64,000 nucleotides of DNA from NCBI RefSeq assembly GCF_014107495.1, contig NZ_CP041969.1:2997501-3061500 (forward strand), given 5' to 3'. Of this stretch, positions 20,042-28,679 are shown one piece after another; within the stretch, counting starts at the first letter, position 1, and every line of letters begins with the position of its first letter. This DNA comes from Cohnella cholangitidis. Its GTDB lineage: Bacteria > Bacillota > Bacilli > Paenibacillales > Paenibacillaceae. The position numbers were made by a program, and so were the translations under genes. Below the pieces are notes generated by a model. That model saw only the letters and a program-made list of their open reading frames with translations, made no database searches and had not been told where the DNA came from.

Positions 20042-20920
20042 ATGAAGCAGGGGGATCTAGTCGTTCGCAAATCCTATGGTGGAGACGTATTGTTCCGGGT
20101 AGCCGCATTCGCCGCGAATCAAGCCGTACTCAGAGGGATGGATTATCGTTTGCTTGCCGACGCGCCGATCAATGATCTCTATACGGTGCGAAATCCGGAC
20201 GAGCTCGGCGGGACCCGCCAAGCTCGCGTACATGCGAATGAATCTTTACGTCGAATGAATGAGGAACGGAATCGGCAAGCCGCCCGCGTAGGGTACACAA
20301 CGGCCTTGGACGATCGGCGCCAGCCTTTCTTCGAGATGCCTGGCCGCGTTCTCCATCTAGACGGAGATGCCAACTATTTGAGGAAGAGCATGCAGGTTTA
20401 TAACCAACTGAAGGTTCCCGCGGAAGGCGTACACTGTCACGAGTCGCAAATGCCGCAAGTGTTAATGCGCTTGCTTCCCCAATTTCACCCGGACATCGTC
20501 GTCATTACCGGCCATGACGGGGTGCTCAAGCAACGCGAGGATCTGGAGCAGCTCAGCAGCTACAAAAATTCGTTGAACTTCGTACAGGCGGTAAACGTGG
20601 CGAGAGACTATGAGCGCAATCGCGATTCGCTTGTGGTTGTGGCGGGCGCTTGCCAATCCCATTTCGAAGCGCTGCTTCAGGCGGGGGCGAATTTCGCAAG
20701 CTCTCCCGGCCGCATTATGATTCATGCGCTCGACCCCGTGTACGTGGCCGTGCGCGCTTCCTTCACTCCTTTCAGGGATACGATCAACATTACCGACGTA
20801 ATCGCCCATACGATCAGCGGAAGGCAAGGCGTTGGAGGAATCGAAACGATGGGACGATATCGGATCGGAGTTCCGAATTTAAAAGCGGTGAATTCAGAAC
20901 AAAATGTGAACATTGTGTGA
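20042..20920 (+). CDS. yabG: Sporulation-specific protease YabG
   Basis: Cysteine protease made in the mother cell that trims spore coat proteins before cross-linking. Family features: the MKQGDLVVRKSYGGDVLFRV start (SH3-like), GRVLHLDGDANYL, VVITGHDG and VAGACQSHFEALLQAGANFASSPGRI. ATG 20042 lies 6 nt after GAGGTGAT; a TTG two codons earlier abuts the RBS. 292 aa. Located between ksgA and veg as in Bacillus. Confidence 0.94.
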   Translation: MKQGDLVVRKSYGGDVLFRVAAFAANQAVLRGMDYRLLADAPINDLYTVRNPDELGGTRQARVHANESLRRMNEERNRQAARVGYTTALDDRRQPFFEMPGRVLHLDGDANYLRKSMQVYNQLKVPAEGVHCHESQMPQVLMRLLPQFHPDIVVITGHDGVLKQREDLEQLSSYKNSLNFVQAVNVARDYERNRDSLVVVAGACQSHFEALLQAGANFASSPGRIMIHALDPVYVAVRASFTPFRDTINITDVIAHTISGRQGVGGIETMGRYRIGVPNLKAVNSEQNVNIV

Positions 20921-20972
20921 CGAAAACGGCGAGAACTTTGGAAAAACCCAAGATCCATAAGGAAAATGACCG

Positions 20973-21002
20973 TTGACATGAAATCAGCATCGTTGATATA
21001 AT
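20973..21002 (+). promoter_or_regulatory. veg promoter P1
   Basis: TTGACA (20973-20978), 18-nt spacer, TATAAT (20997-21002). Both hexamers are exact consensus. Confidence 0.85.
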
Positions 21003-21013
21003 ATTCTGCTCAT

Positions 21014-21042
21014 TTGACACCTCCCCTGGTTTTAGATATAAT
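21014..21042 (+). promoter_or_regulatory. veg promoter P2
   Basis: TTGACA (21014-21019), 17-nt spacer, TATAAT (21037-21042). An exact consensus sigma-A promoter, 41 bp after P1. Confidence 0.9.
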
Positions 21043-21069
21043 TTACAGGGAAAGAGGTGGTAGTGGATC

Positions 21070-21345
21070 ATGGCTAAAAACGCTCTTCTAGAGATCAAAC
21101 GAAGCCTGGAACCGCATGTCGGCTCCAAAATCATGCTCCGCGCCAACGGTGGACGACGCAAGACCATCGAACGCACGGGGGTATTGGAAGAAATCTACCC
21201 ATCGGTTTTCATTGTTAAACTGGATCAGGAACAGCACGCGTTTAAGCGGGTTTCGTACAGTTACGCTGATATTTTGACTGAATCCGTGGAAGTTATGCTG
21301 TGCAATGACGATGGCCAGGTTCGCATCAATTATTTATCGCACTGA
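21070..21345 (+). CDS. veg: Veg protein
   Basis: A 91-aa SH3-like small protein, very conserved in Firmicutes. In B. subtilis it affects biofilm formation through SinR and is expressed from one of the strongest vegetative promoters. The family core [39 protein letters not shown] is present; this family lends confidence independent of context. RBS AGAGGTGG. Two consensus promoters in tandem lie upstream and a strong terminator follows. Confidence 0.95.
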   Translation: MAKNALLEIKRSLEPHVGSKIMLRANGGRRKTIERTGVLEEIYPSVFIVKLDQEQHAFKRVSYSYADILTESVEVMLCNDDGQVRINYLSH

Positions 21346-21360
21346 CACGGTTTAATAGTA

Positions 21361-21404
21361 CGGGCAGCATCGCGCTTGGGTTAAAGCGCCGTGCTGCCCG
21401 TTTT
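21361..21404 (+). terminator. Terminator after veg
   Basis: CGGGCAGCA...TGCTGCCCG with an additional CGCTT/AAGCG inner stem, then TTTT. Confidence 0.88.
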
Positions 21405-21434
21405 GCATGCATTGGCTTCCTTAAAGGCATCCTA
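21404..21434 (+). promoter_or_regulatory. Candidate sigma-G promoter of sspF
   Basis: TGCATG (21404-21409), 18-nt spacer, CATCCTA (21428-21434). The -10 matches CATACTA at 6 of 7; the -35 is weaker. It abuts the veg terminator. Confidence 0.45.
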
Positions 21435-21482
21435 AAGAAGGACTCAACTAGATGATGTCACTTACGCGTAGGAGGCGAAAGG

Positions 21483-21665
21483 ATGAGTCGAAGAAGAGGC
21501 GTTATGTCCGAACAGTTCAAAGCCGAGCTGGCCAAGGATTTAGGGTTTTACGGCACGGTACAGCAAGAAGGCTGGGGCGGCATACGAACCAAGGATGCCG
21601 GAAACATGGTGAAGCGGGCAATTCAGATCGCCGAACAGGCGGTGTCGAAGCCTCCGCAATCTTAG
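21483..21665 (+). CDS. sspF: Small acid-soluble spore protein SspF
   Basis: A 60-aa alpha/beta-type SASP that coats spore DNA. Family signatures are the N-terminal [21 protein letters not shown] with the germination protease-type context, and [33 protein letters not shown] precedes ATG 21483. It lies between veg and ispE, the conserved Bacillus position. Confidence 0.94.
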   Translation: MSRRRGVMSEQFKAELAKDLGFYGTVQQEGWGGIRTKDAGNMVKRAIQIAEQAVSKPPQS

Positions 21666-21683
21666 CTGCGTGAAGGTATCGAG

Positions 21684-21727
21684 GAAGGAGGCGAAGTCCC
21701 GATCGGCGGGAATTCGACCTTCTTTTT
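21684..21727 (+). terminator. Terminator after sspF
   Basis: Long hairpin GAAGG..CGAA.TCCCG / CGGGA.TTCG..CCTTC ending in five T residues. Confidence 0.8.
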
Positions 21728-21842
21728 CGCATTTATAGACGCTGTTTGTTATAATATGTAAAGGTTTTTTGGGGACTTGCGTCCTGTTATAATAACGATT
21801 TAAGGAATCAACAGAATCAGCCCTTTAATATGGGAAGTGGTG

Positions 21843-22706
21843 ATGAACTTGTCGAAGATCTATGAGAAAGCGCCCGCTAAAATCAATTTGCTGCTGGATG
21901 TGCTGCGCAAGCGGGAGGACGGCTTTCATGAAGTTGAAATGATAATGACGATGGTCGACTTGGCCGATCGCTTGGAGATGGAAGAGCTTCCTCGGGATCA
22001 GATCGTGTTGACGAGCCAAGTGGGCTTTATTCCGCTAGATGAGAAGAACCTCGCTTTCCAAGCGGCCAGATTAATGAAAGAGCGCTACGGGGTGAAACGG
22101 GGCGTCTACATTCATTTGGATAAGCAAATACCGGTGGCTGCCGGACTTGCGGGCGGCAGCAGCGATGCCGCGGCGACTCTGAGAGGGCTTAACCGCCTAT
22201 GGAATCTGGAGCTGTCGACGGATGAGCTGGAGTCGTTAGGGGCGGAGCTAGGCTCCGACGTTCCCTTCTGCGTGCGAGGAGGGACCGCATTGGCTCGCGG
22301 ACGCGGAGAGAAGCTGCAAACGATCTCCCCGCCGCCGCAATGTTGGGTTATTCTGGCGAAGCCTCCGATTAACGTATCGACGGCAGACGTATACGGGAAA
22401 TTCCGGGTTAACGAGCTTAAGGAGCATCCGTCCATTCCGGATATGCTGGACGCCTTGTCCCGGCAATCTTTTCCGGATATGTGCGCCTCGCTTGGCAACG
22501 TATTGGAGAGCGTAACGCTTAACCGTTATCCCGAAGTTAAACAAATCAAAGATTGTATGATCAAGGCGGGAGCGGACGGAGTGCTCATGTCCGGAAGCGG
22601 GCCAACCGTATTCGGGCTCGTATCCAAAGAAATCAAGGTTGCCCGGGTATACAATGGCCTAAGAGGCTTCTGTAAAGAAGTATATGTGGTAAGAATGCTA
22701 ACATAA
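21843..22706 (+). CDS. ispE: 4-diphosphocytidyl-2-C-methyl-D-erythritol kinase
   Basis: GHMP kinase of the non-mevalonate isoprenoid pathway. The ATP-binding [20 protein letters not shown], the substrate motif [14 protein letters not shown] and the C-terminal [12 protein letters not shown] are clear. 287 aa from ATG 21843, where GGGAAGTGG serves as RBS; two GTG codons just upstream are alternatives. Located between sspF and purR as in Bacillus. Confidence 0.95.
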   Translation: MNLSKIYEKAPAKINLLLDVLRKREDGFHEVEMIMTMVDLADRLEMEELPRDQIVLTSQVGFIPLDEKNLAFQAARLMKERYGVKRGVYIHLDKQIPVAAGLAGGSSDAAATLRGLNRLWNLELSTDELESLGAELGSDVPFCVRGGTALARGRGEKLQTISPPPQCWVILAKPPINVSTADVYGKFRVNELKEHPSIPDMLDALSRQSFPDMCASLGNVLESVTLNRYPEVKQIKDCMIKAGADGVLMSGSGPTVFGLVSKEIKVARVYNGLRGFCKEVYVVRMLT

Positions 22707-22738
22707 TTGTTGAATCAGGCTGCAGCAAGCCAATCTTC

Positions 22739-22768
22739 TTGAACAAAACCGTATAAAAATGTTATGAT
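22739..22768 (+). promoter_or_regulatory. purR promoter
   Basis: TTGAAC (22739-22744), 18-nt spacer, TATGAT (22763-22768). PurBox-like sequences overlap and follow it. Confidence 0.65.
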
Positions 22769-22776
22769 ACTCCTAA

Positions 22777-22789
22777 AATATTCGGATTT
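22777..22789 (-). promoter_or_regulatory. PurBox-like site in the purR leader
   Basis: AATATTCGGATTT matches the inverted PurBox (AWWGTTCGGWWWT) at 12 of 13. A weaker forward site, AAAACCGTATAAA (10 of 13), lies at 22745-22757. Paired boxes are how PurR represses its own operon in B. subtilis. Confidence 0.5.
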
Positions 22790-22807
22790 TGGACGGGAGA
22801 GGGGAAC

Positions 22808-23635
22808 GTGAAGAAATTGAAACGAAGCGCTAGGCTCGTGGAAATGACGCAATACTTATTGGCCCGTCCTCATACGTTAATTTCTCTGACAGCATTTGCC
22901 GAGCGTTATCAGTCGGCCAAGTCGTCTATTAGCGAGGATTTGGCGATTATTAAAGAGGTATTCGAGGACGACGGAATCGGGGAACTGAATACGTTAGCCG
23001 GGGCGGCAGGGGGCGTGCGTTTCGTTCCGAAGTGCCGCAAGGATCAAGCCCTGGAGAAAATGGGTTCGATCTGCCGCGAATTAGAGCAGCCGGACCGGTT
23101 GCTTCCGGGCGGTTATTTATATATGACGGACCTGTTGGGACAGCCTGCGATGATGCAAGAGGTTGGCCGGATGTTCGCCACGGCGTTCGCGGATCGGAAT
23201 ATCGACGTCATCATGACGGTAGAGACGAAAGGTATACCGCTGGCTCATGCCACCGCGCAATACTTGAATCTGCCGGTCGTGATCGTTCGCCGCGACCATA
23301 AGGTTACCGAAGGCTCTGCCGTAAGCATTAACTATGTCTCGGGCTCGACCAAACGAATTCAGACGATGTCTCTGGCACGCCGAGCGCTTAAGGAAGAGTC
23401 GCGCGTACTTATTATCGACGACTTCATGAAAGCCGGAGGAACGATACAAGGAATGGTCGATTTGCTGTATGAATTCCGTGCAGTCGTTGCCGGGGTAGGG
23501 GTATTCGTGGAATCGGGCGAGATCGATAGCGAAGAGCGGTTGCTTCATGACTACGTATCGCTTGCCCGCTTAACGGAAGTGGATCTGAAAACCCGTCAAA
23601 TTAACGTGCAGCCAGGCAACTTTTTTCTGAAATAA
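22808..23635 (+). CDS. purR: Purine operon repressor PurR
   Basis: Repressor of purine synthesis genes, with PRPP as the anti-repressor ligand. An N-terminal winged helix (residues 1-73; SSISEDLAIIKEVFE) joins a phosphoribosyltransferase-like domain whose PRPP motif is VLIIDDFMKAGGTIQGM. 275 aa. GTG start with a GGGAGAGGGG RBS. Followed by yabJ, the standard partner. Confidence 0.95.
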   Translation: MKKLKRSARLVEMTQYLLARPHTLISLTAFAERYQSAKSSISEDLAIIKEVFEDDGIGELNTLAGAAGGVRFVPKCRKDQALEKMGSICRELEQPDRLLPGGYLYMTDLLGQPAMMQEVGRMFATAFADRNIDVIMTVETKGIPLAHATAQYLNLPVVIVRRDHKVTEGSAVSINYVSGSTKRIQTMSLARRALKEESRVLIIDDFMKAGGTIQGMVDLLYEFRAVVAGVGVFVESGEIDSEERLLHDYVSLARLTEVDLKTRQINVQPGNFFLK

Positions 23636-23662
23636 GGTTACGTACAATTGGAGGAAAAGATT

Positions 23663-24061
23663 ATGGCGCTCAAAATCGTCTCAACATCCGAAGCACCTGC
23701 GGCTATCGGGCCGTACGCGCAGGCCGTACGCGCGGGCAATTTATTGTATACCTCCGGGCAGATTCCGCTCACTCCCGCCGGCGAGCTCGTAGTCGGAACG
23801 ATTCAGGAACAAACGCATCAAGTATTAACCAATTTGAAGGCGGTATTGGCGGCTGAAGGAGCAGGGTTCCGGGACGTCATCAAAACGACCGTTTTCTTGA
23901 AGGACATGAATCAATTTACGGAGTTCAATTCGGTGTATGCATCGTACTTCGGAGACCATACTCCAGCCCGTTCAACCGTAGAAGTGGCAAGGCTTCCGAA
24001 GGATGTTCTTGTCGAAATAGAATTGATCGCGGCGATATCTGTCGAAACTGTCAGGAATTAA
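23663..24061 (+). CDS. ridA: RidA family enamine/imine deaminase (YabJ)
   Basis: RidA/YjgF/YabJ protein that hydrolyses reactive 2-aminoacrylate-type intermediates; in Bacillus it sits next to purR and aids purine regulation. Motifs: [35 protein letters not shown], and [19 protein letters not shown], which includes the substrate-binding Arg. ATG 23663 has GGAGG about 9 nt upstream; the longer TTG frame begins before that RBS. 132 aa. Confidence 0.94.
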   Translation: MALKIVSTSEAPAAIGPYAQAVRAGNLLYTSGQIPLTPAGELVVGTIQEQTHQVLTNLKAVLAAEGAGFRDVIKTTVFLKDMNQFTEFNSVYASYFGDHTPARSTVEVARLPKDVLVEIELIAAISVETVRN

Positions 24062-24101
24062 AAAATTATTTCAAATTTAGCAGTTGTTTTTCCATATTTA
24101 A

Positions 24102-24128
24102 GAAGGAATTTGCCCTGATTTGTGGAAT
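24102..24128 (+). promoter_or_regulatory. Sigma-H promoter of spoVG
   Basis: GAAGGAATT (24102-24110), 11-nt spacer, GTGGAAT (24122-24128). This fits RnAGGAWWW-N11/12-RnnGAAT exactly. The 40 bp upstream are AT-rich, like the AbrB-bound AT box of the B. subtilis gene. Confidence 0.85.
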
Positions 24129-24170
24129 ATTACACCAAGTCTTTCTGATGGACAAAGGTGGTGAACACAG

Positions 24171-24455
24171 GTGCAAATTACAGACGTGAGACTCCGCCGC
24201 GTCAATTCGGAGGGGCGCATGAAAGCCATTGCTTCAATCACGATCGATAACGAATTCGTCGTACACGACATTCGCGTTATCGACGGAAACAATGGAATGT
24301 TCGTCGCTATGCCGAGTAAACGGACTCCGGATGGAGAATTTCGGGATATCGCTCATCCGATTTCTTCTGGTACACGCGAGAAGATTCAAGCTGCAGTATT
24401 GGCTGAATACGAGCGAGCCGCGCAAGAAGAAGAAGTTATGGTCGAAGGGGCATAA
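24171..24455 (+). CDS. spoVG: SpoVG
   Basis: A 94-aa nucleic-acid-binding regulator involved in septation and sporulation. The conserved [11 protein letters not shown]...[23 protein letters not shown] and [18 protein letters not shown] segments are intact. GTG start with AAGGTGGTG upstream. A consensus sigma-H promoter precedes it and a strong terminator follows. Confidence 0.96.
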   Translation: MQITDVRLRRVNSEGRMKAIASITIDNEFVVHDIRVIDGNNGMFVAMPSKRTPDGEFRDIAHPISSGTREKIQAAVLAEYERAAQEEEVMVEGA

Positions 24456-24466
24456 TAGTGAAAATC

Positions 24467-24500
24467 GAAAAGAGGGCCCACGAGGCTCTCTTTTCATTTA
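24467..24500 (+). terminator. Terminator after spoVG
   Basis: GAAAAGAGGGCC/GGCTCTCTTTTC hairpin with the T run within and after the right arm. Confidence 0.85.
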
Positions 24501-24573
24501 CCCGAGAATGAGCTATGATTCTGGTGATGTTTAAATGATCTGGAGTCGCAAAGGAAAGGGGCTTATTTACCCG

Positions 24574-25971
24574 ATGAAGAAGATGGCGATCGTGCTTGCG
24601 GCGGGACAGGGCAAGCGCATGAAATCGAAACTATATAAGGTGTTGCATTCCGTATGCGGGAAGCCGATGGTCGGTCACGTATTGGATGCGGTTCGCGGAG
24701 CTTCCTGCGAGCGTTCCGTCGTAATCGTGGGCCATGGGGCAGAGGTCGTTAAAAGCACGTTAGGAGACACGGTGGAGTATGCTTTGCAGTCGGAGCAGCT
24801 CGGCACCGGGCATGCCGTTCTGCAAGCGGCGCCGCTGCTTGAGAATGAAGAAGGCGTAACGGTCGTGATCTGCGGGGACACTCCTCTTGTGCGCCAGGAA
24901 ACGATAGAAGCGATGATCGACCTTCATACCAAGCAGGGGGCAGCCGCTACGATCCTGACGGCCGATTTAAGCGACCCTGCGGGTTACGGCCGTATCGTAC
25001 GAGGTGCGGATAACAGCGTTCTTCGTATCGTAGAGCATAAAGACTGTACGCCGGAAGAAGCCGCCATTAAGGAAATTAATACCGGCACGTATTGTTTCGA
25101 TAACCGGAAGTTATTCCAAGCGTTGGCGCAAGTGACGAACGATAATGCCCAAGGCGAATATTACTTGCCGGACGTAATCGGAATCTTGCAACGGGACGGC
25201 GATGCCATCGTTGCTTGTTTGGTGGAGGATCCGGCGGAAGCGATCGGAGTTAACGACCGGATAGCGCTTGGAGAGGCGGAACGCCTCATGAGATTGCGGA
25301 TTAATAAGGGCCACCAGGTGAATGGCGTGACCTTCATCGATGCCGAGCATACGTATATCGAAGCGAACGTGAAGATCGGTTCGGATACGATTCTTTACCC
25401 TGGCACGGTGCTTCGCGGCCAAACGACGATCGGCGCCGACTGCGTGATCGGGCCTTCGACCGAATTGACGGATACGGTAGTCGGAGATAGCGCCATGATC
25501 CGCCAGACGGTCGCCGAAGGGGCGGAAATCGGGGACGAATGCAACGTAGGGCCGTTCGCATACTTGCGCCCGGGAACTAAGCTGGGACATCATGTGAAAA
25601 TCGGAGATTTCGTGGAGATTAAGAATACGGTTATCGGAGAACATAGCAAAGTACCTCATTTAAGCTATGTAGGTGATGCTATCGTCGGATCTAACGTAAA
25701 TATCGGTTGCGGAGCGATTACGGCTAATTACGACGGGTATAATAAATCGAAGACCGAAATCGGCGACAACGTCTTCGTCGGCAGCAATGTTAATCTCATT
25801 GCTCCGCTCAAGATCGGCGCCGGAGCTTATATCGTAGCAGGATCTACCATTACGCAAAACATTGCGGACAACGATCTGGCTATCGCTCGCGAGCGACAAG
25901 TGAATAAGCCGGGGTACGCGGAGAAAATTCGCGCGCGCGCTAAGTCCAAGAAGGAAAGAGAAACCGAATAA
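24574..25971 (+). CDS. glmU: Bifunctional UDP-GlcNAc pyrophosphorylase / GlcN-1-P N-acetyltransferase
   Basis: Makes UDP-GlcNAc for peptidoglycan. The N-terminal uridyltransferase domain (about 1-230) has [18 protein letters not shown] and [10 protein letters not shown]. The C-terminal left-handed beta-helix (about 250-455) holds the hexapeptide repeats and the active-site HLSYVGDA. The start is set at ATG 24574 by family alignment; an upstream in-frame ATG (24535) would add 13 residues and has a GGTGATG nearby, so it cannot be excluded. Followed by prs 17 nt later. Confidence 0.94.
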   Translation: MKKMAIVLAAGQGKRMKSKLYKVLHSVCGKPMVGHVLDAVRGASCERSVVIVGHGAEVVKSTLGDTVEYALQSEQLGTGHAVLQAAPLLENEEGVTVVICGDTPLVRQETIEAMIDLHTKQGAAATILTADLSDPAGYGRIVRGADNSVLRIVEHKDCTPEEAAIKEINTGTYCFDNRKLFQALAQVTNDNAQGEYYLPDVIGILQRDGDAIVACLVEDPAEAIGVNDRIALGEAERLMRLRINKGHQVNGVTFIDAEHTYIEANVKIGSDTILYPGTVLRGQTTIGADCVIGPSTELTDTVVGDSAMIRQTVAEGAEIGDECNVGPFAYLRPGTKLGHHVKIGDFVEIKNTVIGEHSKVPHLSYVGDAIVGSNVNIGCGAITANYDGYNKSKTEIGDNVFVGSNVNLIAPLKIGAGAYIVAGSTITQNIADNDLAIARERQVNKPGYAEKIRARAKSKKERETE

Positions 25972-25988
25972 ACAAAGGCGGTTATGCG

Positions 25989-26945
25989 ATGGCCTATTCG
26001 GATCCAACATTAAAACTGTTTTCCTGCAGCTCGAATCCCGAGCTGGCGAAGGCGATCGCCGGCCATATCGGTCTCGAGCTCGGGAATGCTGAAATGAGCC
26101 GGTTTAGCGATGGGGAAATTCACATTCGGCTCGATGACAGCGTCAGAGGCAGTGACGTATATGTTATCCAGTCGACGTCCGCCCCCGTTAACGACCATCT
26201 GATCGAGCTTCTGGTCATGGTGGATGCGCTTAAACGGGCATCGGCCAAGACGATTAATGTCGTGATGCCCTATTACGGTTACGCGCGCCAGGATCGCAAG
26301 GCGCGTTCTCGCGATCCGATCACGGCGAAGCTCGTCGCCAATCTGATCGAAACCGCCGGGGCGCATCGCGTAATCGCAATGGACTTGCATGCGATGCAAA
26401 TTCAAGGCTTTTTCGATATTCCCGTGGATCACTTGCTGGGCGTTCCCATTTTGGGGGATTATTTTCAAAGCAAAAAGCTGAACTCTCCCGTTGTCGTATC
26501 GCCGGACCATGGAGGGGTTGTTCGGGCGCGCAGATTAGCGGATACGCTGCAAGCGCCGCTGGCGATTATCGATAAGCGCAGACCCGAGCCCAACGTCGTA
26601 GAAGTGATGAACATCATCGGGGATGTGTCCGGTCGAACGGCCATTCTGATCGATGATATTATCGATACGGCGGGCACGATCGCGTTAGCGGCCAATGCGC
26701 TTAAGAAAGCCGGGGCGGCGGATATTTACGCTTGTTGTACGCATCCGGTGCTCTCCGGTCCCGCTATCGAGCGTCTCGCGGCCTCTCCGATCCTCGAGAT
26801 TGTCGTAACGGACACGATTCCTCTTCGGCAGCCTTGCAACACGGACAAGGTCAAGGTACTTTCCGTGGCGCCGTTAATTGCGGAAGCGATTGTTCGAATT
26901 CACGAGCAACAGTCGATCAGCAAACTGTTCGAGCCTCATATTTAA
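25989..26945 (+). CDS. prs: Ribose-phosphate pyrophosphokinase
   Basis: Makes PRPP, the ligand of PurR encoded upstream. Motifs: [16 protein letters not shown], the ATP-binding [30 protein letters not shown] and the PRPP loop [14 protein letters not shown]. 318 aa, standard length. Confidence 0.96.
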   Translation: MAYSDPTLKLFSCSSNPELAKAIAGHIGLELGNAEMSRFSDGEIHIRLDDSVRGSDVYVIQSTSAPVNDHLIELLVMVDALKRASAKTINVVMPYYGYARQDRKARSRDPITAKLVANLIETAGAHRVIAMDLHAMQIQGFFDIPVDHLLGVPILGDYFQSKKLNSPVVVSPDHGGVVRARRLADTLQAPLAIIDKRRPEPNVVEVMNIIGDVSGRTAILIDDIIDTAGTIALAANALKKAGAADIYACCTHPVLSGPAIERLAASPILEIVVTDTIPLRQPCNTDKVKVLSVAPLIAEAIVRIHEQQSISKLFEPHI

Positions 26946-26946
26946 T

Positions 26947-26972
26947 GTTTAATGACCTCCTTCAAAGGGTAA
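26947..26972 (+). promoter_or_regulatory. Sigma-B-like sequence upstream of ctc
   Basis: GTTTAA (26947-26952), 14-nt spacer, GGGTAA (26967-26972), close to GTTTAA-N12/14-GGGTAT. In B. subtilis ctc is a classic sigma-B gene. Whether this organism has sigma-B cannot be seen here. Confidence 0.4.
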
Positions 26973-27007
26973 AACAAGGTTAGACGTACTTGAGGAGGTA
27001 TTCAGGA

Positions 27008-27652
27008 ATGAGCGCAACGTTACAGGTACAAGCACGAGAGACATCGACCAAAGGCGATTTAAAACGCATTCGCAACTCCGGTCATATTCCGGGCGTTGTT
27101 TACGGTAAAGGTTTAGAAGGTTCTTCGAGGATAACGATAGATGCCAAGGATTTGGCGGCTCTGCTGAGAAGCCAATCCAACGCCGTCATAGATATGGACA
27201 TCCCTTCGTTGGGCAAGCAACCGGTCATGCTGTCGGAGCTGCAACGGGATCCGATATCCCGCCAAATCCTGCATATCGATTTTCATCGCATCGATCTCAA
27301 CCAGAAGGTCTCGACTACGGCGCGTTTGGACATTACGGGGGTATCCCCTGGGGAAAAAGAAGGCGGAATGCTCCAACTCATCGTTCATGAAATCGAGATC
27401 GAGTGTTATCCGAAGGATATTCCCGATTCCATAGCCGCCGATGTGAGCCGATTAGAGATGGGCGATCATCTGACGATAGGGGAATTGAATCTGCCTAACG
27501 GGGTAGAAACGACTCAAGACCCGGAAATGGTCATAGTAGCCGTTCTCGCTCCGCAGAAAGAACGTACGGAAGAGGAATTGGAAGCTCTTGACGACAAAGC
27601 CGAGGAAGACCGCAAGCATTCGGAAGCGGCGACGGCAGTCGAAAAAGGTTAA
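27008..27652 (+). CDS. rplY: 50S ribosomal protein L25 / general stress protein Ctc
   Basis: Long (CTC-type) L25 that binds 5S rRNA. Residues 1-90 form the 5S-binding L25 domain (RIRNSGHIPGVVYGKG). Residues 100-185 form the TL5-like beta domain. The tail is acidic and charged. ATG 27008 follows GAGGAGGT by 8 nt. 214 aa. Located between prs and pth as in Bacillus. Confidence 0.94.
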   Translation: MSATLQVQARETSTKGDLKRIRNSGHIPGVVYGKGLEGSSRITIDAKDLAALLRSQSNAVIDMDIPSLGKQPVMLSELQRDPISRQILHIDFHRIDLNQKVSTTARLDITGVSPGEKEGGMLQLIVHEIEIECYPKDIPDSIAADVSRLEMGDHLTIGELNLPNGVETTQDPEMVIVAVLAPQKERTEEELEALDDKAEEDRKHSEAATAVEKG

Positions 27653-27660
27653 ACCGAATT

Positions 27661-27695
27661 GAAAGGGGCCGCGCTGCGGAAGCGCGGCCCCTTTC
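27661..27695. terminator. Bidirectional terminator between ctc and the minus-strand small gene
   Basis: A 15-bp stem, GAAAGGGGCCGCGCT/AGCGCGGCCCCTTTC, with a 5-nt loop. The AAA/TTT ends lie within the stem, so it could serve both converging genes. Confidence 0.75.
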
Positions 27696-27708
27696 AGGTT
27701 ATGCGGCG

Positions 27709-27909
27709 TTAGTATCCGGGACGGGACACGAAGGTAAATTGCTTGCGATTGTAGAAAATATTGTTGACCTGAACGAATTCTTTGCCATAATATTCGATGA
27801 ACCCGATATCGCTGTGTCGCTGCCCGCAGTAGATTTGCACTGGAACCTCCGAGGACATATGATCTAGGAAATGCCGATCATCATAGAGCATTTGGCCGTT
27901 CATGTACAC
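27709..27909 (-). CDS. Hypothetical small protein
   Basis: A 66-aa protein on the opposite strand to its neighbours, rich in Tyr/Phe/Arg/His and ending in KQFTFVSRPGY. Real coding is suggested by a GAGGGGGT RBS 7 nt before the GTG at 27909 (an ATG two codons later is the alternative), by lack of an overlapping gene, and by the shared terminator at its end. I do not recognise the family, though the compact fold with several aromatic residues looks like a small beta-rich protein. Confidence 0.55.
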   Translation of the reverse strand: MYMNGQMLYDDRHFLDHMSSEVPVQIYCGQRHSDIGFIEYYGKEFVQVNNIFYNRKQFTFVSRPGY

Positions 27910-28032
27910 CTCAATTACCCCCTCTTTCTTTATGGACTATGTATTGATTAGGACACATGAAGGGCAAAATTCGTTGCATCAATTAAAAATTTTTTTATCT
28001 GTATCGCTACAAGATGGAGGATGAATAACGTT

Positions 28033-28599
28033 ATGCGTTGGATTGTCGGACTAGGAAATCCAGGCTCCAATTATGCTCAGACGCGTCACAATGCCGGATT
28101 CATGGTCATTGACGAGATGGCCCGCCGGCTGAACGTCGAGGTCGGCACGCAGAAGTGCAAGGCTCTGGTCGGGGAAGCGCGCGTGGGGGACATGAAAGTG
28201 GCATTGCTGAAGCCCATGACTTATATGAACTTGTCGGGCGAGTCGCTGCGCGCATTTATGGATTACTATAAAGTAAAGCTTGAGGACTTGATCGTCGTGT
28301 ATGACGATCTCGATACCGAGGTTGGCCGCATTCGCCTAAGGTACCAGGGAAGCCCGGGGGGCCACAACGGCATCAAATCGATTATTCAGCATATGGGCAC
28401 CCAGAACTTTAACCGGGTTCGGGTAGGCATTTCGCGGCCACAGCCGGGGATGGTTATTTCCGATTACGTGCTATCGAATTTCGCCAAATCGGAGCAAGCC
28501 GACCTGCGCAAATCCGTGGAGGACGCTTGCGACGCGATCGAGTTCGCCTTAAGCCATTCCTTCGAGCAAACGATGGCCAAGTACAATGCCAAAGGCTGA
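28033..28599 (+). CDS. pth: Peptidyl-tRNA hydrolase
   Basis: Releases peptides from tRNA after drop-off (spoVC in Bacillus). Motifs: WIVGLGNPGSNYAQTRHNAGF with the catalytic His, KPMTYMNLSG with its Asn, and VVYDDLDTEVGRIRLRYQGS followed by GGHNGIKSI. ATG 28033 matches the family start MxWIVGLGNPG; the ATG at 28021 is 1 nt from GGAGG and so unlikely. 188 aa. Confidence 0.94.
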   Translation: MRWIVGLGNPGSNYAQTRHNAGFMVIDEMARRLNVEVGTQKCKALVGEARVGDMKVALLKPMTYMNLSGESLRAFMDYYKVKLEDLIVVYDDLDTEVGRIRLRYQGSPGGHNGIKSIIQHMGTQNFNRVRVGISRPQPGMVISDYVLSNFAKSEQADLRKSVEDACDAIEFALSHSFEQTMAKYNAKG

Positions 28600-28602
28600 T
28601 AC

Positions 28603-28632
28603 GCTTAAAAAAGGCACTTTGCGGGAATACTG
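28603..28632 (+). promoter_or_regulatory. Sigma-F promoter of fin
   Basis: GCTTA (28603-28607), 15-nt spacer, GGGAATACTG (28623-28632), matching GYWTA-N15-GGnRAnAHTR. It lies just after the pth stop codon and 47 nt before fin. Confidence 0.7.
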
Positions 28633-28679
28633 GAGAAGGAAGCGGGAAGCCGCATAACCTTACTTCAGGAGGCATACAT

